From assembly GCA_012517825.1 (NCBI GenBank), contig JAAYUG010000136.1, forward strand, positions 1 to 52,625: a stretch of 52,625 nucleotides of DNA. Direction: 5' to 3'. Below are positions 17,029 to 25,500 of this stretch, in pieces. A program made the position numbers and the translations under genes. Position 1 is the first letter of the stretch. The number at the start of each line of letters is the position of its first letter. The stretch is from Bacteroidales bacterium. GTDB taxonomy: Bacteria > Bacteroidota > Bacteroidia > Bacteroidales > JAAYUG01. The notes under the pieces are model-generated. The model was not told where the DNA came from. It saw only the letters and a list, made by a program, of their open reading frames with translations, and did not search any database.

Positions 17029-18045
17029 CTAATGGAGAATTTTAAAAAGAAGTTCTTTCATGAGATCGGCAGGTTCGGCTGATACATTTCCCATGCCTTT
17101 GGATTTAAGGTCATATTCGCGCAGGAGGGCAATGATGTTGCGTGCTTTGGACGGTGAATAATTGCGGGCTGCCTGGCGGTATTCTTCAACAAAGAAAGGG
17201 TTAACACGCAGGGCAGCTGCAACGGAATTTTTATCTGATTTATCGGGTATTGAATGAAAAAGGAGGACTTTGGAAAACAGATTGTACATCGAAGGGATAG
17301 CCGCAACCAGAAGTTTGTTGTCGGCCAGATACTTTCCTATCCGGTATGCTTTTACAACCTGCTTATAAGCAAGGGCTTTATTGAGTTCGAATGCATTGAA
17401 ATCCTTGCTTATGCCAATGTACTTTTCAATGAGGGAAGCAGTAATGGTACGTTTATTTTCGGGTAAAATAATCAGCAGTTTTTCAAGCTCATTGACGATT
17501 TTAGACAGATCGTCACCAACAAATTCGGTCAGCAGAACGGCGGCCTCGGGATCAATGGATGCTTTGCGGGAATTCAGGTACTGTCCGATCCATTTCGGAA
17601 TCTTATCTTCATAGAGTTTCGGAAAATCGGCAACGTATCCTTTCTCGTTGAGTATCTTGTAGAGCGATGTTCTTTTGTCGAGGGATTTGTACTTATAGTT
17701 AATAACCAGAATCGTACTGAGGAGAGGGGCTTTAAGATAAAGGGAAAGTTCATCGATGCTTTTAAGTGCCTGGGCTTCTTTTACGATGACCAGAAGGTAA
17801 TTTGACATCATCGGATACCTGCGGGCTGTATTGATGACTGTTGCAATATCTGTATCCCGGCCATAAAAAACAAAAAGATTAAATGCTTTCTGGGCTTCAT
17901 CAAGCACCGTGTTCTGCAGGTAATCGGTAATCTGATCGATAAACCATGGCTCTTCTCCCTGAAGAAAATAGACAGGCCTGTAGATCTTATTGCGGAGTTC
18001 TTCTATGATCTCCTCATACGTAAGGCCTGTTTTTTTGATTGCCAT
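17029..18045 (-). CDS. holA: DNA polymerase III subunit delta
   Basis: A 338-residue clamp-loader delta subunit, which opens the beta sliding clamp during replication. The N-terminal YEEIIEELRNKIYRPVYFLQGEEPWFIDQI pattern, the LLVIVKEAQ segment near 85, FVGDDLSKIVNELEKL near 185 and the C-terminal helical collar are all recognisable. Family length is about 330-345. It is the first gene of a holA-rhomboid-gmhB operon with a perfect -7 box upstream, and diverges from the HsdR-N-like gene. Confidence 0.93.
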   Translation of the reverse strand: MAIKKTGLTYEEIIEELRNKIYRPVYFLQGEEPWFIDQITDYLQNTVLDEAQKAFNLFVFYGRDTDIATVINTARRYPMMSNYLLVIVKEAQALKSIDELSLYLKAPLLSTILVINYKYKSLDKRTSLYKILNEKGYVADFPKLYEDKIPKWIGQYLNSRKASIDPEAAVLLTEFVGDDLSKIVNELEKLLIILPENKRTITASLIEKYIGISKDFNAFELNKALAYKQVVKAYRIGKYLADNKLLVAAIPSMYNLFSKVLLFHSIPDKSDKNSVAAALRVNPFFVEEYRQAARNYSPSKARNIIALLREYDLKSKGMGNVSAEPADLMKELLFKILH

Positions 18046-18074
18046 ATTCTCTTCCTGAACATTTCAGCAGAATG

Positions 18075-18082
18075 CAAAAGTA
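18075..18082 (-). promoter_or_regulatory. -7 box for holA operon
   Basis: The minus strand reads TACTTTTG, a perfect TAnnTTTG, 29 bp before the holA ATG. The -33 TTG is not evident. Confidence 0.5.
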
Positions 18083-18116
18083 AGGAATATTGTGTATGTT
18101 TTTTACTTTTACGCTG

Positions 18117-18584
18117 ATGGATATGAAAAGCTTTTCAGCCTTCGAATTCAGGTTCCGCCAGAAAGACGGGAAAAAGTGGATTTTTGACCGTTTCCGCAGG
18201 AAATATGTTGTACTGACCCCGGAGGAATGGGTGCGGCAGAATTTTCTTACCTGGCTTACTACAGAAAAGGCGTACCCGGTTTCATTGCTCCGGGTTGAAT
18301 CGAATCTGATGCTCGGGAAATCGATGTGGCGTTTTGATGCGGTATTTTTCCGAAAAGACGGAAGGCCGGCTGTTATAATTGAATGCAAGGCACCGGATGT
18401 ACTCATAGGTCCGGAAAGCTTTGAACAGATTGCCCGATATAATCAGTTGCTGAAAGCAGATTATTTAATGGTGACAAACGGAGAAAGGCATTATTGCTGC
18501 AAAATGGATTACCATACCCGTTCGTGGGTTTTTCTTCAGGATATTCCTGACTGGAAAACCATCAGTGAATCTGCTTCTGATTGA
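18117..18584 (+). CDS. HsdR N-terminal-like (PD-(D/E)XK type) protein
   Basis: A 155-residue protein from the ATG at 18117, where MDMKSFSAFEFRFRQKDGKK begins; an ATG at 18123 is nearly as good. It matches the stand-alone 'type I restriction enzyme R protein N-terminal' family: IFDRFRRKYVVLTPEEWVRQ near residues 20-39, then RFDAVFFRKDGRPAVIIECKAP, whose Asp, Glu and Lys form a PD-(D/E)XK-like nuclease core, and a conserved QIARYNQLL near 107. There is no helicase domain and no modification or specificity gene nearby, so it is not a restriction system. Placement divergent to holA suggests a link to DNA replication or repair (inference). Confidence 0.82.
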   Translation: MDMKSFSAFEFRFRQKDGKKWIFDRFRRKYVVLTPEEWVRQNFLTWLTTEKAYPVSLLRVESNLMLGKSMWRFDAVFFRKDGRPAVIIECKAPDVLIGPESFEQIARYNQLLKADYLMVTNGERHYCCKMDYHTRSWVFLQDIPDWKTISESASD

Positions 18585-19131
18585 TCAATTGCAGGAAATA
18601 TTCGTCTTCCCAACCGTCAGCATTGCGGTTCCATTCTTTTCGTATGCCAATAACAGAAAAGCCGGCTTTGGTAAACAGCTTCAGGCTGATCTGGTTCGAA
18701 AGGGCAATATTGCAATAAACCTGATGAAGGCAAAGAATATCAAAAGCATAGGCAATAAGAACCCTGAGGGCGTTTTCGGCATAGCCTTTTCTTCTTTCTG
18801 AGGTGTCACCTATCAGGATGCCTATGCCGGCGCGAAGGTGAAAAGGGTCAAAATCATACAGTTCAATGGTTCCAACGGGCTTATGCTCTTTTATTGTCTC
18901 GATGATGAGCCTGAGCTGGCGGACTTCGAAAAGGTCTCTGGATGCGGTATCGATAAACTGCTGAAGCATGTACCTGGAAACCGGGGCAATCGTGTTCGAA
19001 ACTTTCCAGGTTGAGGGATTGTTCTCCCAGGCGTACAACAATTCAAGATCCGAAGGCTCAGGTGCACGCAAACGAACAATTTCATTAGCCAGCTGATCAG
19101 ACCAGAGAAGCGGTTTGGTTGTCACAGCCAT
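18562..19131 (-). CDS. GNAT family N-acetyltransferase (RimJ-like)
   Basis: A 189-residue GNAT protein with the RimJ/RimL/SpeG layout: LRAPEPSDLELLYAWENNPSTW near 21-42, IGTLIEL-type strands near 85-105, the acetyl-CoA loop ERRKGYAENALRVLIAYAF near 112-130 and a closing NQISLKLFTKAGFSVIG. The substrate could be a protein N-terminus, polyamine or sugar. Its start shares a base with the stop of the TPR/PD40 gene upstream (TAATG), so it is co-translated with it. Its 3' end overlaps the convergent HsdR-N-like gene by 23 bp. Confidence 0.88.
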   Translation of the reverse strand: MAVTTKPLLWSDQLANEIVRLRAPEPSDLELLYAWENNPSTWKVSNTIAPVSRYMLQQFIDTASRDLFEVRQLRLIIETIKEHKPVGTIELYDFDPFHLRAGIGILIGDTSERRKGYAENALRVLIAYAFDILCLHQVYCNIALSNQISLKLFTKAGFSVIGIRKEWNRNADGWEDEYFLQLINQKQIH

Positions 19132-20459
19132 TATTGGTTCTGGAGATCTTTTAACTGGTCACCGCTCAGAATGGTAACCCGGAAAATATCCATCATATCC
19201 GAATCGTCTTTTTTTCTGGTAATATATCCGGATGTTCCGTTTCCGACAGGGAAATAGAATTTATTATCGCCTGTAGTATTGATCGGGAAGCCAATATTAA
19301 CTGCCGGTGACCACTTATTATTGTCGAGTTTGGAGTAGAAGATGTCAAATCCTCCCATATTCTGGTGCCCCTGAGAAGCAAAGAAGAGTACACGTCCGGT
19401 GGAAGAGAGAAAAGGGGCGATTTCATCTGATTTGGTGTTGATATTGGGGCCGAGGTTTTCCGCCTTGCCCCAGTCTCCGTTTATTTTTTCCGAGCGCCAG
19501 ATATCAAAGCCGCCAAGTCCGCCCCGTCGGTTGCTGGAAAAATAGAGATATTTTCCATCGGGAGACAGGCAGGCATAGACTTCTGATTTGGAGGAATTAA
19601 TATTACTGTTAAGAGGTTGCATGATCGACCATTTGCCATTTTCCCAGCGGCTTACATAAATATGGCTGCTGCTTTTGATTTTCTTCACCAGGTAAAGCTC
19701 TGTGCCATCGGCTGAGATGCAGGTGGGATAGGATTCACCGTCAGAGCCAACCTGTGGTGTAATGTTTTCCGGTTCAGTCCACTGCCCGTCAACTTTTCGT
19801 GACATAAAAATGGCATTATAAAATTTCAGGCTGGTCATATAAATGATGACCGATTCATCGGGTGTAAGAACCGGGTCGTAATTATTGGAAGGTGTATTAA
19901 TGGGCTCTCCGAGGTTATGGAGGTCAATTTCTATGGGTTTGTCCTGAATCACCTTAGCCCTTTTGCAGGCCTCAATTTCGGCATTCACTACGCCTACATT
20001 ATAATTTCCTTCAAAATATCGTGAAGAGGTAAATTTATCGAGCATTTCCAGGGCCTTATCAAGCTGGTTGTTGATCCGGTATGCCTGTGCAAGGTAAAAG
20101 TAGGTATGAAACGGTGCTTTTGATTCTTCAAAAGTGCTTTTCTTGTATTGAATGGAGGCTTTTTCAATGGCCTGTTCAAAATATGGTATGGCTTTGTATT
20201 CTTCTCCGGGCATATTCAGGTAGCACATACCGATATGGTAATTGATATTTCCGTTTTTCGGATTATAGTCATGCAGTTTCAGAAAATAGTAAACAGCTTC
20301 TTTGTAGTCTTCTGATTCAAAGAAAAACATTCCGTTACTGAAAAGCTCCTTTCTTTCGGCGAGAGTCTGGCTTTTGAGCGGGAGTAGTGAGGCAAAAATA
20401 AGAATCAGGAGAATTAGCGATCCCTTTGAAAGGGATAATGCCGGTAATCTTTTCTTCAT
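19131..20459 (-). CDS. TPR/PD40 envelope protein, short form
   Basis: A 442-residue secreted protein from the ATG at 20459, which gives a signal peptide ending near LLPLKSQ. Residues 35-170 are TPR-like (LFSNGMFFFESEDYKEAVYYF, then AIPYFEQAIEKAS). Residues 180-430 hold a PD40 beta-propeller with repeated (D/S)G..LYF(S/A)S blades such as SPDGKYLYFSSNRRGGLGGFD. It ends after the propeller with no further domain. It is the smallest of three adjacent paralogues; the family includes the periplasmic PorE-type scaffolds of type IX secretion, but its own role is unproven. It has a perfect promoter and is coupled to the acetyltransferase gene. Confidence 0.85.
   Translation of the reverse strand: MKKRLPALSLSKGSLILLILIFASLLPLKSQTLAERKELFSNGMFFFESEDYKEAVYYFLKLHDYNPKNGNINYHIGMCYLNMPGEEYKAIPYFEQAIEKASIQYKKSTFEESKAPFHTYFYLAQAYRINNQLDKALEMLDKFTSSRYFEGNYNVGVVNAEIEACKRAKVIQDKPIEIDLHNLGEPINTPSNNYDPVLTPDESVIIYMTSLKFYNAIFMSRKVDGQWTEPENITPQVGSDGESYPTCISADGTELYLVKKIKSSSHIYVSRWENGKWSIMQPLNSNINSSKSEVYACLSPDGKYLYFSSNRRGGLGGFDIWRSEKINGDWGKAENLGPNINTKSDEIAPFLSSTGRVLFFASQGHQNMGGFDIFYSKLDNNKWSPAVNIGFPINTTGDNKFYFPVGNGTSGYITRKKDDSDMMDIFRVTILSGDQLKDLQNQ
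20420..20436. repeat. Perfect palindrome in signal-peptide coding region
   Basis: ATCCCTTTGAAAGGGAT (8-bp arms around one base) lies in frame inside the signal peptide of the TPR/PD40 gene. It encodes part of LSLSKGS between the basic N-terminus and the hydrophobic core. Confidence 0.4.
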
Positions 20460-20489
20460 GGCTCCTGAGTTGTAAATTTCAGTATTGAC

Positions 20490-20519
20490 CAAAATTAACA
20501 AATTGCTGTGAAATTACAA
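20490..20519 (-). promoter_or_regulatory. Promoter of short TPR/PD40 gene
   Basis: On the minus strand TTG (20517-20519), 19 bp, then TAATTTTG (20490-20497): a full -33/-7 match, 30 bp before the ATG at 20459. This separates the gene from the OmpA paralogue upstream as its own transcription unit. Confidence 0.7.
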
Positions 20520-20588
20520 GACAAAAAACGAAAGATCCCGGAACTGGGTTTAATGGCCAGAAAAGAGGTCTGTAAAATCAGCAACTGC

Positions 20589-22409
20589 TCACTTTTTTAG
20601 TGAAGCTGGTATCTGCAATGGTTCGATGATGAGCATGCCATTATCACCGGCAATAATTCTGAAATCAGCCCTTCGGTTATATTTTCTGCCTTCAGGATTA
20701 TCTGACCCGTCGGGATTATTATTGATAGCCACCGGCTGGCGCTCGCCCATAGAGGAAGTGGTGATTCTGGACGGGGCTATATGCCGGTTGGTCAGATACA
20801 GCTTAACCATTTCAGCTCTCTTTTTTCCGAGGTTCATATTGTATTCATCCGATCCTATGGCATCGGTGTGGCCAATAATTTCTATCCTCAGGTCGCTGTT
20901 TTGCTGCATGGCTTTTACAAGCAGGTCGAGCACGTTTCGGGTGTCTCCGGTAATCAATGCCTGGTTAAATCCGAATAAAACGGCATGAACAATAATTTTT
21001 TCCGGCAGAGCAGGAGGTATCACAACGGGGGGTTTTTCCGGCTTTCTGGCGGTATCAGGCAGAGGAACAACGGCTTTTTCTGCTTCGGCAGGTACAACCG
21101 GCGCGATTTTTTCTTCTTTTGTTTCCGGCACAAATTCAATCCGGTAAATATCATCGTCACCCAGTCCTCCTTCTTCGTAAAGGGCCATATAACCTGCTTT
21201 GCCATCCTGTACCGGATAGAAGAAAAGATCATCGTCGGTGGTATTCAGAGGATAGCCAAGGTTCTGCGGAGTATCCCATGTTCCGTCATCTTTCAGCCGG
21301 GAACAAAAGATATCGAACCCGCCCATGGTAGTATGGCCCTGCGAGCTGAAGAAAAGTTTCTTACCGTCAGGAGTGATAAAAGGACAATCTTCGTTGAGGG
21401 AAGTGTTAATTACCGCTCCGAGATTAACCGGTGGCCCCCAGTCACCGTTGGGGAGTTTGTCAGACCGGAAAATATCCATTCCGCCCAGCCCTCCGCTCCG
21501 GTTACTGGCAAAGTACATATGATTGCCATCGGCTGTAACACTGGCATGCGATTCCCAGAACTTGGAATTGATGCTTTTACCTACAGGCCGGGAACGGTTC
21601 CATTTGTCTTTCTCAAAACTGCTTGTATATACATCACTGTTGAACTGGTCTTCTTTTGTCAGGTAAAGTTGTGTCCCGTCAGGCGTAAGGTAGCAGGGAA
21701 ACTGATCTCCGTCAGACTGAAGCTGTTCGGTGATGTTTTCAGGTGCCGACCATTTTCCGTTTATTTTCCGGCTCATGTAAATGGCATCATAAAATTTCAG
21801 CCGGTTCACATAAATCAGAACCGATTCATCCTGTGAGACAACGGGTTTGTAATTGGCTTCTGCAGAATTTACAGGTTTTCCAAGATTGACTTTCGATATA
21901 GTTACGGGATGTTTTTGCATCTCTGCCGCATTTTTGCAAGCGTTGATCTGCTGAAGCGCAAATTGCGTCATTTCATTCGACTCGTTCTTCATGAGCTCCA
22001 AATACTTTTCGTACGCTTTTATCGCATTGTCAAGCTGGTTGTCAATGCGATACGCATTTCCGAGGAAGAGGAACACGTCGTACGGGGCCCTGGTCTCTTT
22101 TATGTTGCCTTCTTTGTAAACAGGTGTAAGATTTTGCGATGCTTTCTGAAGGTAAGGAATAGCTTCCTTTTTCTGGCCGGGAATGTTCAGGTAGCAGATA
22201 CCAATTCTGTAGTTGATGCTTGCGTTATCGGCGAACCCTCTTTTATATACTTTCATGTACTCGGGGAGTGCATCAGCGTAATATTCCTGCATGAAAAAGT
22301 ACTCAGCATCATTAAAAACTTCCTTAAGGGCTTCGCCGGCAGCTTGCGGGTAAGCTTCAAACGTAACAAACAAAAGGAAGAAAAAGATACCGGAAATTTG
22401 TTTCCTCAT
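20589..22409 (-). CDS. TPR/PD40/OmpA peptidoglycan-binding envelope protein
   Basis: A 606-residue protein with a signal peptide (MRKQISGIFFFLLFVTFEAYPQA), TPR-like helices (30-165), a PD40 propeller (about 185-425), a Pro-rich linker (about 435-470) and a C-terminal OmpA domain (about 475-600). The OmpA part has FGFNQALIT, the GHTDAIGSDEYNMNLGKKRA motif, whose Asp and Arg contact diaminopimelate in peptidoglycan, and RKYNRRADFRI. The domain order is that of PorE of Porphyromonas, a peptidoglycan-anchored T9SS component, except that no carboxypeptidase-regulatory-like domain lies between propeller and OmpA. It is a plausible PorE-type protein, but other PD40-OmpA families exist. Confidence 0.87.
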   Translation of the reverse strand: MRKQISGIFFFLLFVTFEAYPQAAGEALKEVFNDAEYFFMQEYYADALPEYMKVYKRGFADNASINYRIGICYLNIPGQKKEAIPYLQKASQNLTPVYKEGNIKETRAPYDVFLFLGNAYRIDNQLDNAIKAYEKYLELMKNESNEMTQFALQQINACKNAAEMQKHPVTISKVNLGKPVNSAEANYKPVVSQDESVLIYVNRLKFYDAIYMSRKINGKWSAPENITEQLQSDGDQFPCYLTPDGTQLYLTKEDQFNSDVYTSSFEKDKWNRSRPVGKSINSKFWESHASVTADGNHMYFASNRSGGLGGMDIFRSDKLPNGDWGPPVNLGAVINTSLNEDCPFITPDGKKLFFSSQGHTTMGGFDIFCSRLKDDGTWDTPQNLGYPLNTTDDDLFFYPVQDGKAGYMALYEEGGLGDDDIYRIEFVPETKEEKIAPVVPAEAEKAVVPLPDTARKPEKPPVVIPPALPEKIIVHAVLFGFNQALITGDTRNVLDLLVKAMQQNSDLRIEIIGHTDAIGSDEYNMNLGKKRAEMVKLYLTNRHIAPSRITTSSMGERQPVAINNNPDGSDNPEGRKYNRRADFRIIAGDNGMLIIEPLQIPASLKK

Positions 22410-22507
22410 GAGACATTGAATTTGAATCGATTAAAGAAACTATCACTTCCGGAAGGTTCAAAACCACTAACCACCTGAATACTATACAGTTCTTCCGGCA
22501 GGGTAAG

Positions 22508-22515
22508 CAAATTTA
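22508..22515 (-). promoter_or_regulatory. -7 box upstream of TPR/PD40/OmpA gene
   Basis: The minus strand reads TAAATTTG, a perfect TAnnTTTG, about 98 bp before the ATG at 22409. No TTG is visible at the -33 distance. The leader that follows contains a CTTCCGGAAG palindrome. Confidence 0.45.
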
Positions 22516-22530
22516 AAAATAAAATTTAAC

Positions 22531-25500
22531 TTATCCGATAGGGGTTGAATTTTCCGTCTTCTTTTTTCTTTTCTTTTTTTCTGCAATTAAGAGCAGGATG
22601 ATAAGAACAATGAGGAGCAGTGCTCCCAAAGCCGGAACTACAGGGAATGGCTTATGCTGCATACGTTCCGTTGCGGAAATGCGGGCAAGAAGATCCTGCA
22701 GCATATCATTGATAATTCGAACCAGCAGGTGCACAACGTCTTCCCGGCTGTATCCGTTGGCAGGGGCGTTCGTGTAAAGCCATTCGATCAGTTCATAAAC
22801 ATTTTTGAAGGGGTGGCCTGACCGGATCAGATGGTCAATTGTATTTTTGAGAGCACCTTCGGCATAGACAGACAGTTTTTCCTTGAACCAGGCAAGTTCT
22901 GTTTCATCATGGAATGCGAAGACGAATTGATTAATTTCTTCCGTTGTCAGCCCCAGTGCTTGTTTATTGCCAAGAATGCTGAGCAACAGTTCCTGGATGC
23001 TTTCAGTTTTTTCTTCCTTGAGTTCGAGAGGTTTTCCACTGGTTTGCTTTACAAAAAGCCTGAAGTTTTCCGCGATGTTTTCAGCCAGCATTCGCTCGTG
23101 AATCCGTCCGATCAGGATTCCAATATCCCTGTTTTCAAATTGCTGTCCGGTTGATACCTTAAACAATGATTCCAGAAGATCGGTTCTTGAATCAAAGGCT
23201 AATTTTTTTCTTCCGTTAGCTGATAAATAACCTTTCAGCGAGGGATCGGCCAGATCCTGCATTTCAGTGAACAGGTCGCCGGCTTCCTGGGAAGCAACAG
23301 CCTTCAGGAACAGATTAAAAACTTCGCCGGTGGTACTTTTCCCCCAGCGTTTGCTTTCAATTATATTTCCGGGGAAAGAAGGTGCAAGAAACAGTTTTTT
23401 GGTTTGCGCTGATTGCAAAAGGGTTTTAATGGAGCCAGTGCTCAGGGAGAGCATTTTGTCATATACGGCTGCCGGTTCCAGCTTGTCCGATAGAGCCATG
23501 GCGATGGCCTTTCTGACAGCATCGGATTTTTCGGCCGGGAGGGCTTCCGTAATGTAATTGAAATAATCGCTGCGGGCGAATTTCTTAATTATTTCATAAT
23601 CGTTTTCCCTGATAAAATCAGCCAGGGTATCATCGGCCTGGAATACCATTTCATTCCAGGCACGTTCCAGCATCAGCCGGTCATCAGTTTTTTTCAGGGC
23701 CTGCAGCAATTCATCTTCACTATATCCTCCTGAAGGAGCCTGTTTGAACAGATGGTCAACCAGTGCCGGTACAGAAGCCAACCCGAGCTTATACGGATCG
23801 GTTTTTTCGAGCTGATACCGGAGATTTCCGTTTGTCAGAGGAATCATTTTCCTGAGGTACATTTCCACCTGACGGGAAGCAAGGTAATTGGCCGCCGTCT
23901 GATTGACCGTGGCGGGATTCAATCTTACAGGACTTTTCTTTGAGCCAATGAACCGCATGAGTTCCTCAAGAGAGGAAATACCGTGTTTCTGCAAATCGAC
24001 CGAAAGAAGTTTTCCGGCGGTATCGGCGGGAAACATCATAGCCATCCGGTAAAGATGGTCTTCCGGATCGCCTTCAAATGCTGCAGCGGTAAGCATTCTC
24101 AGGAATTCTGATTCCGAATAACCGTTCAAAGGAGCCAGGCGCAATAGCGTGTCGGCGTACCCCTGGTTTGTATGGATTCCTGACTTGACCGGATCGAGTT
24201 TACTGATGGTGGTATGCAGGCTGTTGGTGGAATAGTGGAGAAGGACTTCACGGAATGCTGCCACATTGTTTTGCTCGCTCGTGGCCGCTCCTGTAAACAT
24301 TTCCAGCAGATCGCCGGTAGTGTATTTTCCTTCGCCGGTATGATCGAGGAGATACCTGACCAGTTGTTCCGGAGAATAGAGTTTCTTTTCAAGGGAAGGC
24401 ACGTTTGTGATGAATCTGCGGAGATTGCCTCCCGCATAGGGGATCAGAATCTCCAGCCATTCGTTCATCGGGTAGGTAGAAGCAGCCCTTACAAGAATCA
24501 TCTGCAGATCTGACTCCGGAATTCCGCTTGCTTTTGCCTGTTCAAAAAGGTAATCAGTGATGGAAGGAATGGTTTTCAGGGACGAGGGAATCTGCAGGTT
24601 GTGCAGAAAGGCATAGCTGTTTCCTGATGCGAAGGCAGAAAGCTTTTCAATAAACTGCTGCCCCGGCACCACGTCGGAAGCAGCCACCATGGCAAGTGAA
24701 TGGAGGACATCCTGCTTGGTAAATCCTTTTTCGGCAGCATGTTCGATGAGGTAATTTATCAGCTGGGTTCCTTCCGATATACCGAGTTGTGCAGGATCCA
24801 TCTTTTGCAGTTCCTGTCTGAGAGCACCGGTTGAATTGGCCTGCATGCGCCTGATGAGTTCGTCAAGAGGAATGTGGGCCGACAGATAGGCCAGGCTGAT
24901 GAGAAATTCTTCCTGCGAAAAACCAAGAGAATCAGCATGCATGAACAAATATCCGGCCAGTTCTCTGGCGGATGGATTCCCCATTTTCTCGGGCCGTATG
25001 TTTTGAAGGGCTTTGCGGATGTTTTCAGTTCCTGACTGGTTCAATTGATCCAGTAAGTTTTTTCCTCCGGGAGTGAACAATTGTTTATGAACATCCTTCT
25101 GCTGAACTGGTATCTGAAGGTCGATGAATACCGTATCGGAGGCTTTCTGCATGCCGGCGCCTGTGGCCGTGAGCACTACCACATTCAGGCCCGGTTCGGG
25201 ATAATAGACGTAGGTAAAACGTTTCTTTTCAATGGGTATCAGATCGGATCGGACAGGTTGGTTGTCGACAAATGCATTGACTTCAAGTGTATTGGCATTT
25301 TCTGTTGTAATGGTAATGCGGACCGGCCCGGGCTGTTTCAGCGAGAATGAATTCTGGCGCACGGAAAGCTTTGGCGGTTCCGATGTGATTCTGGTTTCCG
25401 GAGCGATTGTTTTTTCTTCCGGCGGAAGTTTCAGCTGGGAAGACAATACGATATCTCCTTCTTTATAGTCTTTTGGCACAAGAAGACGCTGGATATGAGG

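Noticed and set aside
18090-18584. Restriction-modification system
   Set aside because: Only a short HsdR-N-like protein is present, with no helicase, methyltransferase or specificity subunit nearby.
20985-21836. A 283-codon open frame on the plus strand
   Set aside because: It lies wholly opposite the TPR/PD40/OmpA gene, has no family resemblance, and its Phe/Arg-rich composition is what the opposite strand of that gene would give.
22531-22650. PEP-CTERM or LPXTG-like sorting signal at the end of the 1489-residue protein
   Set aside because: The order helix-then-basic tail is right, but no PEP, LPXTG or similar motif precedes the helix, and no exosortase or sortase gene is in the window. 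A plain membrane anchor is simpler.
22675-25038. Recent DNA tandem duplication
   Set aside because: The repeat units are recognisable only in protein; no long exact DNA repeats were seen between them.
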